Positions 34,389-45,400 of a DNA stretch of 64,000 bases are shown piece by piece. The notes under the pieces are model-generated. The model ran no database searches and was not told where the DNA came from. It saw only the letters and a program-made list of their open reading frames with translations. The position numbers and the translations under genes are program-made. Origin of the DNA: Mycolicibacterium setense (GTDB lineage Bacteria; Actinomycetota; Actinomycetes; Mycobacteriales; Mycobacteriaceae); NCBI RefSeq assembly GCF_000805385.1, contig NZ_JTJW01000010.1, forward strand, positions 744,001 to 808,000, given 5' to 3'. The first letter of the stretch is position 1. Every line of letters begins with the position of its first letter.

Positions 34389-35966
34389 CTATTCGGCCAA
34401 GAGGCCCGCCAAGCTCAGCTGGTTGGCCGCGGCGTAGATCTGTGCGTCTGGGCGGTCACCGAAAATCGCTGCGACATCATCGACCGTGGCGGTGCGCTCG
34501 GTGGCGACCTCCAACAGCGCCTGACACCGATCGAGCGTGGCCGCTCCGGTCTGGCTCGTCATCGCAGCAACCGTCGCATCTGGGGTCCAGATCGCGGGCA
34601 ACGGGAGGTCGAGTTCGCCGGAGGTGTCGGTTGCCCCTCGGTACCACTGGCCGTCGGCCCACCAGAAGCAGAAACTCAGCAGCCCGTTGCGGTTTCGGGT
34701 GTTCAGCACCGAGTCGTTGACCCACGCGGGCGCTCCCCCGTAGAGATCGGGCAGCGGCCGGCCACCGTTATAGGCAGCCTGAAGCAACTCCGAATTCCAT
34801 TTCCCGCCGGAGAGCACCGCGCGATCGCCGGGCAACAGGAACAACGTCGACCCGCTGCGGGCGTCACTCTCGAACCAGGCATAGCCGGGATAGATGCGCG
34901 GGCCCCAACCAGATCCGCGCCCTACATGCGTCGCCGACAGGACCGCCCAGCGCGCCAGCAGATCGGGAAGCGGTGGGATCTGGCCGGTGGCGACACCGGT
35001 GCGGCCGGCGGCCTGATCGGCAGCGGCATCTGCGGCCGCCCGGGCGGCATCGCGCCCCTGCGCGTCGGGCCCGGCGGTGTAGCCCGCGAGCCACACCGGC
35101 ACGCGCGTGCGGGGGTAGGCGTCGAGGTCGTTGCGGTAGTGCTCCGCGGCCACGATCTGATCGTCCGGGAACGGCTCGTCGCCGTAGTCGTAGTCGACCG
35201 TCGTCTCACCGCGGTTGTTGACGTTCAACAGCAGCCGCCACCACGGCCCGGCGCTCATGCGGGCCGAAAGCTCGCGTTGTTGGCGCACCAGGTCGGCGAT
35301 CGACTGCGGCACGGGCACCAGGCCGGTCCGGTCCTGGGCCCAGAACTGCAGCTGGGCGATCTGCGATGAGACGGTGAAGGCGAACACCGCGGAGAACTCG
35401 TCCCAGCCTTCCGGACCGAGCTGGGCCAGCTGCTGCACGATCGAGTCGATGAGGCGGGACGCTTCCTCGGCCGCCGCGGCGTCCGCACCGGTCGGTACGT
35501 CGCCCACCGGCGCGGGTGGCTCGTCGACGATGGTGAAGTCCGCGATCGCCGACGGGTCGTCGGCAGCCGCCAACCGGAACTGTCGCTCGAACTCGGCCAT
35601 GAAAGCCGCCTCGTCGGACGCCGCGCCACTCTGTTGGGCCGCGCCATTCGGCGTGGCCGAACCATTCGGCGCGGCGGCACCGTTCGGCCGAGACGCAGGT
35701 TCCTGAGCGGTGAACGCCTCACGCGCCTGTTGCGGTGGGATCGACGACGACACCTCCTCGATACGCCCGGAGTCGCCCACCAGGAAGATGGACCGCCCGA
35801 CCGGGATGTCAAGGAACGCCATCGGATCGCTGTCGTCGACCTCGACCGGTGCGTACACGCTCCAGCCCTTGTCGAACCGGTCGGCTGCCAGCCCTTCGGT
35901 CGGGTAGTCGAGCCCCCGGGACCTGATCCAATCCGTGACCAACGAGATCGCCTGTGCCGCTTCCAT
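34389..35966 (-). CDS. Probable immunity protein (Imm35/YrhB-like plus YezG-like)
   Basis: A 525-residue protein. Residues 1-85 look like an Imm35/YrhB immunity domain (GWSVYAPVEV, then GRSIFLVGDSGRIEEVSSSI). A low-complexity PNGAAAPNGSATPNG linker follows. Residues 170-300 look like a YezG/DUF600 immunity domain (MSAGPWWRLLLNVNNRGE with TTVDYDYGDEPFPDD). The rest (310-525) is an unassigned globular region. Immunity genes lie directly downstream of polymorphic toxin genes, and this one follows the giant effector by two small genes. It may protect against more than one effector domain. Function is inferred from domain type and position. Confidence 0.7.
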   Translation of the reverse strand: MEAAQAISLVTDWIRSRGLDYPTEGLAADRFDKGWSVYAPVEVDDSDPMAFLDIPVGRSIFLVGDSGRIEEVSSSIPPQQAREAFTAQEPASRPNGAAAPNGSATPNGAAQQSGAASDEAAFMAEFERQFRLAAADDPSAIADFTIVDEPPAPVGDVPTGADAAAAEEASRLIDSIVQQLAQLGPEGWDEFSAVFAFTVSSQIAQLQFWAQDRTGLVPVPQSIADLVRQQRELSARMSAGPWWRLLLNVNNRGETTVDYDYGDEPFPDDQIVAAEHYRNDLDAYPRTRVPVWLAGYTAGPDAQGRDAARAAADAAADQAAGRTGVATGQIPPLPDLLARWAVLSATHVGRGSGWGPRIYPGYAWFESDARSGSTLFLLPGDRAVLSGGKWNSELLQAAYNGGRPLPDLYGGAPAWVNDSVLNTRNRNGLLSFCFWWADGQWYRGATDTSGELDLPLPAIWTPDATVAAMTSQTGAATLDRCQALLEVATERTATVDDVAAIFGDRPDAQIYAAANQLSLAGLLAE

Positions 35967-35972
35967 TGCCCC

Positions 35973-36209
35973 TTACCTTCCCAGCTTCTGCTGTTCGGCT
36001 TCGATTTCGTCGGCGAGCGCCGAGCGCTCGGCCTGTTGGCGCGCCAGCAGCTCGGCACTGAATGCCGCCCAGGCCGCGTCCTGCTCCGGCGTCATCTGAG
36101 CGCCGTGCACCTCGGATTCGACATCCGGATGGTCCTCCAGGAACTGGTTGAACAGCGCACCCATCTCCCGGCTGTGCTTGCGGTTGAGCTCAATCCGTCG
36201 CGGGTCCAT
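35973..36209 (-). CDS. Small charged helical protein, unknown
   Basis: A 78-residue protein, MDPRRIELNRKHSREMGALF onward, almost entirely helical and charged (ELLARQQAERSALADEIEAE). No family is recognised. It sits two bases after the 85-residue gene and six before the immunity gene, so it is part of the effector operon. Confidence 0.65.
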   Translation of the reverse strand: MDPRRIELNRKHSREMGALFNQFLEDHPDVESEVHGAQMTPEQDAAWAAFSAELLARQQAERSALADEIEAEQQKLGR

Positions 36210-36211
36210 CT

Positions 36212-36469
36212 CTACTCCTCGTCACCCTCGTACAGTGCCAACTGGTCGAAAACCACCAATGCCACCCGGTCCGGGTCATCTGTCGGGTGCACGCGCAGCG
36301 TGTGATGTGGGTTCGGTGCGTCGTCGACGATGATCACGCTCTTGATGCCGGCCGGAAGATTCGCCGGCCAGTCGATCTCGTCGGTGGGTTCCTCGACGAG
36401 CACATGGGCCCGCTTTCCGCGCAGGCCGGTCTGGTCGTACCGCAGCGGCGTGGGCTTCCGGCTGGTCAT
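36212..36469 (-). CDS. Small acidic protein coupled to the giant effector
   Basis: An 85-residue acidic protein starting MTSRKPTPLRYDQTGLRGKR. It is rich in short beta segments (GIKSVIIVDDAPNPHHTLRV, DRVALVVFDQLALYEGD). I do not recognise a family. Its ATG overlaps the stop of the 6944-residue effector by four bases (ATGA), so it is translated right after it. A small dedicated immunity or chaperone protein is plausible. Confidence 0.68.
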   Translation of the reverse strand: MTSRKPTPLRYDQTGLRGKRAHVLVEEPTDEIDWPANLPAGIKSVIIVDDAPNPHHTLRVHPTDDPDRVALVVFDQLALYEGDEE

Positions 36470-39400
36470 GTCGTGTCCTCTTCCTGATCCTGCGGACGGT
36501 CGTCGTGGGGCCCCCTCATGGGCGGCAGATCGGGCGGATTGTCCGGATCGATACCGAGATCTGCGTTCACACTGCCACGGCTGCGGGTGGAGCTGGCAAC
36601 GATGGCCTCGTAGATCTCGTCCCCGACGCGCCCCTTGGCGCGGTTTCGTTCCACCAGCTCGTCGAACGTGGGGTTCGGTTCGTTCTCGTTCAGCCATTCC
36701 GCCGCCCTCCGGTCCGCCATCAGGGAACGGGTCCAGCTCCGGATGGTCGCCCTCATCCCGTACATCGTCCTGGCCCGTTCCTCGGCGCTGACGCCGTCGC
36801 GCAGGAGCTGGTCCCGCAGCTCCCGCATCCGGAGCTCGTAGGTGGTGTAGACGGTGCGAGTCTCCTCGTCGGACAGCGTTCCCGCCGCGTAGTGGCTGTG
36901 CGTGGCGCCGTCGATGATGGCTTGGTAGACGTCGTCTCCACTGAGGCCCTTGCCCTCGTAGCGGGCGACCAGATCCTCGAACGTCGGAGCACTCTCGTGG
37001 GCCGACAGCCAGTCGGCGGCCGGGCGGTTCTCCATCAGTTCCCGGGTCCAGGCCCGCAGTGAGCTGCGCAGGCCCGACAGTATCCTGGCGCGGTCCTCGA
37101 TACTGACGCCGTCACGGATCATCTGCTCGTCGAGGGCCCGCATCCCGAGTTCGAACTGTGAGTACACCGCACCGGTTTCGATGTCGGTGAGGCTGCCCGG
37201 GGACATGCGGCTGTGGGTGGAGGTGTCGATGATCGCTTCATAGATCGCATCCCCGGTCAGCCCGCGCTCCGCGTTGCGCGCGACCAGGTCGTCGAATGTC
37301 GGGTTGGTTGTGTTGCGCAACAGGAACTCTGCCGCTTCCCGGTTGCTCATCAGCCCATATGCCCATGACCGCAACGCGTTCCGGGCGTCTGAGAGCCTTC
37401 TGGCGCGTTCCTCTGCGCTGACGCCGTCGCGCATCAGTTCTTCGTTGAGCGCACGCAGCTTGTTCTCTCCGTCGCCGAAGGCCGCGATGGCCTCGCCCTC
37501 GGACAACGTGCCCGGTGCGTGCTGCGGCAGACCCAGCGGTGCGAGCGGATCGGCCGGCAAATACTTCACCATGTCGATCGAGACGTTCTCCAGCAGTCGG
37601 CGCCCCAGGTTCGGTTCCGCGTCCGTCTCCAGGATGGCGATGTCGACGGGCTCGGGCAGTCGGGGGTGGTCGACTTCCAATCTCGGCAGCATCTCATCGA
37701 GCTCCGCCTGGCCCTCGGCACTGAGCCCGTCGTACATGTCCGCGGCCCTCATCTTGATCTGGTCCAGCGCCCCCTGGAGATTCATCAGATCTGGGCCCCA
37801 GGTGAAGCCGCGGCGGGCCCAGGCATTGCTGCCCTGCCAATCCGAGGTCAGCTCGATCCGGTCGACACCGGAACGCACGTAGAAGCGCTCGAGCTCAGCC
37901 GAGAGCGCCTTGGAGAATCCCTGGCCGCGGTGCCGCGGGTCGGTGATGGCCATCAGGCCGTGGTGGACGACGAGGTTGCCGTCATCGTCACGGTGGAACA
38001 CCCGGTCGAGCGACCCGATGTCTCTGTTGCCGTGCAGGATTACCCCGGCGAGCGCGACCTGGTCGCTGCCCGGGACCGCCTCGGCTTCGAACTCGACCCG
38101 GTACGGCCCGTACATCCCGGACAGGTCTTCGGCGAGTTGTTGGCCGCGCTGCGGATCGGGGTTGTCGACGAGTTCCGCGAGCGGGTCGGCGTAGCGGGTG
38201 TCGACGACCCGGGTAGTGCGATTCTCGGAACGATATCGCTGTTGTCGCCGTAGGTAGTCCGGATCCCGCGGTAGGCCTCGGACGTCCCCGACGGCTTCTG
38301 CGGCGGCAAGTTGTAGGGGCACGTCGGCGAGCGGGTCGACAGCGTTGCCGTCGGCATCGAGGAAGCCGACCGCGGTGCGGTCCACCGCGACCTGGCCCCA
38401 ATGCGGCGGCCAGCCGGCTCGCTCGCCGGTGCGCCGGTCGATCAGATAGATCTCGCCACCGTCGTTGACGGCGAGGTAGGCATGACCGCCTTGGCGCATG
38501 CCGGCCCAGCGTGATGCCAGCACGGCCGACGATCCCGGGCCGAGCTCGTGCAGCCGTTGGGCCACTTCCGCATACGACGCGAAGTGAGCACCGGAGCCCA
38601 CGGCTTCGAACAGCGACCTGGCCGCCACCCCGGTCGACGTCACCTGCGCAGTGATCCGGAACTCGCGTCCGTACCTCTGCGACAACACATCGGCGACCCC
38701 AAAGGCACAGTTGTCGGCGGGGTCGGCGACGGGCGGCGCGAGATCGTCGAGTCGCACGGACCGCATCGCCGCCGGGTCCAGAACTTTCGTCGTCTGATCA
38801 GGATTGGTGACCAGGGTGCGGTGGCCCTCGAGTTGAATGTGCTCGATGTGCCCGACGATCACCCGGCCGAAGTTGGCCAGTGACTCGTTGCGTACGCCGG
38901 CGTCCTTGTCGACGAACGTGCTGTAGAAGTTGTGGATGTCGTAGTCGCCACCCTTGGTCATCACGGTCAACGGGAATTCTGAGGTGACGCGCTGCGCCCC
39001 AAAGAAATCCATCGCCGGGTCGACACCGTAGCCGCCCCGGAAGTCCCCCCGTGAACCGGGCGTGGTGCCGCCGTGCTGCGTGAACGAGTCGGTGGACGCC
39101 GTCGCCACATAGACGTCGACTCCCGGACCGAACTCGCCGGCGTGGTTCATCGGCCCCAGACCGGGAGACCCGTACAGGGTCACCGTGCGGATCTCGCCGT
39201 CCAAGCGCGCATCCACGCCGGCATGGCCGGCGACGGCCGACCCCAGACAGTGTCCGAACACGTGGTTGTCGCCGAACCTGATACCGCCTTCCGACCATGC
39301 GGTGCGCCCGGCGTTGAACGCCCGGATGTCGTTGAAGAGCGCATCGCCGCCGGTTTCGCCGCCGTCGTCGAGCATCGTGTCGTAGCCGATCCAGGTCATC

Positions 39401-42400
39401 GAGGCCACCGACGCGGTCGGGTCTTCGAGCAGTGCGGACGTCGCATGGTTGAGGGCCGTTCCCATGCCTGGGCCCAGTTCCTGGATGGTCATCCCGCGCC
39501 CCGGAATATTCCAGACCACCGACTCCGCGAGATACGGATCGACACCGAAGCTCACGACGGCCATCCCCGCACCGTGAAATGCGCCGGTGTCTAGCCTCAA
39601 CAGGTACGGACCATCGACGCCTGCCCGCTGGGCCGCCGCGGCACCGCGCTCCAGCGCGGCCTCAATACTGTTGATACGCAGTAATTCCAGCTTCTTCTCG
39701 AAGCCCAGCCGGATGTCACTGTTGAGTTTGGCCTGCAATCCGTCGCGATACTCGAGCCAATCGTGCAGTACCCGGGTATTGGCCTCATGGCGGTCGAGCG
39801 GCGGGACACCTTCGGCGTTGCCGATCTGCACCGGATACGTCGCGATCAAGGCCTGGCGCTGATCTGCGTTCAACCCTTTCCACCACGTTGCGTTGACCCG
39901 TGCGTTCTCGACCGCTGTACCCGGATCGGGCAGAACCCGTTGCCCCAAGGCCTCATCGGCAACGTGCGCTGGTGTAGGTGGCTCGGCCGGCAAGCCTTTG
40001 ACGTTGCCTACGGAGTCGGCCGTGCCGAGCCTGAGCGGGACGTCGTGCAGCGGGTTCACCGCATCGCCGTTGGCATCGAGGTAGCCGACCGCGGTGCGGT
40101 CGACCGCACCCTGGCCCCAGTGCGGCGGCCATCCCGTGCGCTCTCCGGTCGTCGGATCGATCAGGTAGATCTCGCCGCCGTCGTTGACCGCCAGATAGGC
40201 ATGTCCGCCGCTGCGCCCACCCGTCCAGCGCGAGGTCAACACCGCCGACGATCCGTCACCGAGTCGCCGCAGAGACGCTTCGACTTGGTCGTAGGTGGCG
40301 AAGCGCGACGAGGATCCGACGGCTTCGTACAGCGCCCGCGCCGGTACACCACTGCGGGTGGGTTCGACCTCGATCCGGAACGGGCGCCCGTACCGGGCCG
40401 ACAACTCGTCGGCCACCCCGTACGCGCAGTTCTGCGCAGGGGCTTGCGGGTCGGCGACGGCTGGGCCCGGCAGGTACTTCACAAAGTGGACCGAGGTGTT
40501 GTCCAGCAACTTTCGGCCCAGCTCGGGTTCCTCGGCCGTCGCGAGAATCGCAAGGTCGATCGGTTCGGGCATCCTCGGGTGACCGACTTCGAGCCGCGTC
40601 GCGATCTCGTCGAGAACCGCCTGAGCCTCGGTACCCACATGAGCGCGCAATCGCAGCGCGGCATCTTTGATCACATCGAGGGACTGGTGGAGGTGATAGA
40701 GATCGGTGGACCAGGTGAACCCGCGGCGCGCCCACGCGTTACTTCCCTGCCATTTGGACACCAACTCGATGCGATCGACACCGGAGCGCACGTAGTACTG
40801 CTCCAGCTCCGAGGTCAGTGCTTTCGAAAAGTCCTGCCCGCGGTATTCGGCCCTTTCGATTCTGATGATGGTGTTCTCGACGACGAGGTTGCCGTCCTCG
40901 TCGCGTGAGAACTTCCGCGTCAGATAGCCGATCTCCGTGTCCCCGCTGCGAATCAGTCCGTGCAGGGTGAAGCGTTCGCCGCCGACGATACGCTCGGGAG
41001 AGAACTCGACCTGGTAGGGGCCGTACTGCCCGGACAGGTCCTCGGCGAGTTGGCGGACATCGTCGCGGTCGAAGCTGTCGACCACTTCCCGCAACTGCTC
41101 GGCGTAGCGGGTGTCGACGCGTCGGGTAGCCGGATCCTGCGATCGGTATTCCTGTTGTTGCCCAGCGAAATCCGGTGCGTCGGGGTGGCCCTGGACGTCA
41201 CCGACGGCATCGACGGCCTCGACGTCGAGGTACCTGACGGCATGCCAGGTGGTGTTGGTGAGCAGCTTCTTGCCCAAATCGGGATGGCCCGGGGCGGTGA
41301 GGCGCGCCAGATCGAGGGGCTCTGGCAGGCGCGGGTGGTCCGGGTGCAGCCGCTGAACAACCTCGTCGAGAACGGCCTGCGCCTCCGGACCGACCTGTGC
41401 CTGCAACTTCTGCGCAGAGCTTCTGATGCTGTCCAGCGATTCCCGTAGTTTCACGGGGTCCGGCGCCCAGCTGAAACCCCAGCTGGCCCAGGCGTATGCA
41501 CCGTCCCAGGCGGCTACCATCTCGATCCGCTCGACGCCCGAGCGCGCGTAGAGGGGCTCCAACTGTTCGGCCAGGGCCTTGGAGAATCCCTTTCCCCGAT
41601 GGGATGGACTGGTGATCTCGATCATCCCGTGCTCGGCGACCAGATTGCCCGCGGCGTCCCGGTTATACGACCAGTAGATCATCCCGATCTGCTTACCGGC
41701 ACTCATTATGCGACCGGCGATACCCGTGGCCTCGTCTGGAACCCGCTGCAGCTCAACGCGGAACGGGCCGTAGACGCCGGAGAGATCGGCGGCCAGCTGG
41801 TCCACCCGTTGTGGGTCGGACGCATTGTCCACTACGTCGCCCACCGGTTCGGCGTACCGGCTCTCCGCCGCCCTGTCGGCGGGATCCTGTGCCCGGTATT
41901 CCTGTTGCCTGGCCAGGAACTCGCGGTCGTCCGGATGGCCCTGGACATCCCCCACCGCATCCGCCGCCGAACCCGGCATCTCGTCGACGTACTTGATGCC
42001 GTACCAGGATGTGCGGCGAAGCAATTCGCGACCGAGCTCGGGGTGGCCGTCCGCGCTGAGATTCGCGAGCTCCGAAGGCTCCGGCAGGCGCGGATGGCCC
42101 GGCTCCAACCGCCCGATGACCTCTTCGAGGACCACCTGCGCCTCGGCGGTGATCGAGCTCAGTAGCCGCTGCGCGGCAGCCTTGACCGAGTCGAGGGATT
42201 CCTGCAGTTCGTCTGCACGTAGATCCCAGCTGAATCCCCGCCGGGCCGATGCGTACGCCCCGTTCCGAACAGCCAGCAACTCGATGCGGTCGACTCCGGA
42301 GCGTGTGTAGTACTGGTCGAACGCGGCCAGGAACGCCTTGGAAAAACCTTTACCTCGGAAGGCCTCGTCCTCGATGGTCATCTCGTTGTGGTGGGCGACG

Positions 42401-45400
42401 AGATTTCCGCTCTCGTCGCGGATGAAGATCCGGTCGATTTCGCCGATTCGCCTGGCGCCGCTGAAGATCTCGCCCTTGAGCTGCAGCGCGTTCGGCAGCG
42501 CTTCCCCGCTGAACCGCACGCGGTAGGGCCCGTACATACCCGACAGATCGTCGGCGAGCCGCTGAGCCCTGCCCTGATCCATCGACTCGCTGATCACGTC
42601 ACCGAGGGGTTCGGCGTGGCGGGTGTCTACGGCTGGGGTGACCGCATCAGCGGCAGCGACGTACTTGACGCCACTCCAGTATGTATTGGTCAGCAGGTCG
42701 CGGCCCAGATGCGGTTCCTGGTTGGTTGCCAATGCTGCCAGGTCGATGGGTTCCGGTAGGTCGGGCTGGCTCGGATCGAGCCGTCGCATGACCTCGTCGA
42801 GGAGCGCCTGCGCCTCGGGACTGACCTGATCACGCAGTTGGAGAGCGGAATTCCTGACGTTGTCGACCGATGCCCGCAACTTCGCCGGGTCGGGATTCCA
42901 GCTGAAACCTTGACGGGCCCAGGCGTAGCCGCCGTCCTGCTCGGTGCGCAGCTCGATCCGATCGACTCCGGAGAGCGCGTAGTACTGATCGAGTTGTGCG
43001 ACGAACGCCTTGGCGAAACCCTTGCCGCGGAACGCCTTGTTCGGGATGTCCACGACGTTCTGGTGAGCGACCAGGCTCCCGTCGCGGTCACGAACGTAGG
43101 TCTGCTGGGTAAAGCCGATCTCCTCGTCGCCGCTGATGATCGCACCGCCGATGATGACCTTGCCGGTCTGTTCTTCTGCAACGGCCCGGAACATCTCGAC
43201 GCGGTACGGCCCGTATACCCCGGAGAGGTCCGCCGCCAGTTGCTGTACCTGGTCTGTGGCGAAGCTGTCGACGATCTGCCCCAGCGGTTGGGCATAGGTC
43301 GAGTCGACGCGGCGGGTGGTGGGGTCCTGGGCGCGGTACTCCTGTTGCCTCGTCAGGAAGTCATCGGCGGCTGGATGGCCCTTGACGTCGCCGACACTGT
43401 CGGCGGCGTGAAGCGAAACCTGAACGGGCTCATCAGAGATCGGGTGTACCGGGTCGCCGTTCTGGTCGAGGTAGCCTACGGCGGTGCGGTCCACCGCGCT
43501 TTCACCCCAGTGTGGCGGCCACGGCGAATACTGCCTGGTGCGAGGGTCGTAGAGCTGCACCTGCCGGCCGTCGGTGACAGCGAGGTAGGCATGACCACCT
43601 TGACGGCCGCCATCGGCCGCCCAGCGCGACACCACGATGGCCGACGATCCGGCGGGCCGGCCCAACAATTCGGCCTCGATGTCGGCATAGGTCGCGAACT
43701 GGGAACGCGACTGCGCCGCCTGGAACAGCGCCCAGGCCGGCACGCCGGTGGCCGACGGCGGGATGGACAGGTCGAAGCGCCCGGGGTAGATCCTCGACAG
43801 TTCGTTGGCCACCCCGTAGGCGCAGTTGTCCGCGGCGCCACGCGATGTGTCGGACCGCCCGAACAGGTTCTGCAGCCACCCCTTCAGGCCGGTGCGGGCC
43901 GGAGCCACCGATGCGGGGTCCAGGTACTTGACGTAGTGCACGCCGTTGCGACCGTGCACGGCTCCGGTGCCGTCGAGCAGGCGCTGGCCGAGGTCCGGTT
44001 CTGCGGTCGTGGCCAGATTCGCCAGGTCGATGGGCTCCGGCAGCCGTGGGTTACTCGGATCAAGCTGTTGCACAACCTGATCCAGAACGGCCTTGGCTTC
44101 GTCGCTGACGGTCTCGCGTAGTTGGCGGGCCGACTGCTTCACCCGGTCGAGCGATTCCTGCAGCTGATTGGTCCTGGGGTCCCAGGCGTAACCTCTTCTG
44201 GCCCAGGCGAAGCCGCCCTTGTCGTGGGTGGTCAGCTCGATCCGGTCGATGCCCGAGCGCACATAGAAGCGTTCCAGCTCGGAGGTGAGGGACTTGGAGA
44301 ACCCTTTGCCGCGCAGGTTCTCGTCCGTAATGACCAGGCCGGTGTGGGCTGCGACCAGGGTGCCGTCAGGATCCCTGTTGAACTGTCGCTGAATGGTGCC
44401 GATCTTCTGGTCGCCGTTGAAGATCTCGCCGGTCAGGAGGACCACGTCGGTCAAGTTCTCGTCGAGACTCAGTTGAATGCGGTAGGGCCCGTATCGGCCG
44501 GACAGGTCCTGTGCGAGCTGGCGGCCCCGGGCGTGGTCGGAGGCGTTGTCGACCACGTCACCCATTGGCTCGGCGTAGCGGGTGTCTACCACCCGGGTGG
44601 CCGGATCCTGTGCCCGGTACTCTGCCTGCCGCTGGACGAACTCCGGATCATGCTGCGGACCTTGAACTTTGCCGATTGCATCGGCAGCGTCGAGCTGCAG
44701 CGGAACGTCGCGGGTCATCGGTCCGACCGGATCGCCGTTGGTCTGCAGATAGCCGACGGCGGTCTGGGTTACCGCGTTTTGCCCCCAGTGCGGCGGCCAC
44801 GGCGAGTACTTGCGGGTGTGCGGATCGTAAAGCTGCACCTGGCCGTCGACCTTGACGGCCAGGTAGGCGTGACCACCCTGACGCCCGCCGGCCCACTGCG
44901 ACGTCAGTACGGCCACCCGCAGCGTCGGATCACCCAGCAGGGCCGCTTCGACCTCGTCGTAGGTAGCGAACCGCGCATCGGCGCCGACCGCCCGGAACAA
45001 GGCGCGCGCCGGCACACCGCGCCGCGACGTAGTGGCATCCAGCCCGAAGTTCCGGCCGAACAACGTGGACAACTCTTCCGTGACGGTCACGGCGCAGTTG
45101 GGCGGCCGACGCCACAGCGCGTTCCAGAAACGCCTGCCGCCCACCCGATCCCCGGCGGGTTCGACGGTGCGCAGCAGCGGTGCGTGCCGACTCCGGCCCA
45201 GCTCGGTGCGGTGCTGCTCTGTCGTGATGGCATCTGTGCGGCCCGCGGCAACGCGACCGAGGTTTGTCGTCGCCTCCGTGTTCAGGAAATAGGTGTGATG
45301 CGTGCCGCCCGTGAGCAGGCGATTCATCGACACGGAGGGTTCGGCGGTGACCCGCACGGCGCCAAAGGAATCCATCGCCGGGTCGGTGCCGAGACCGATC

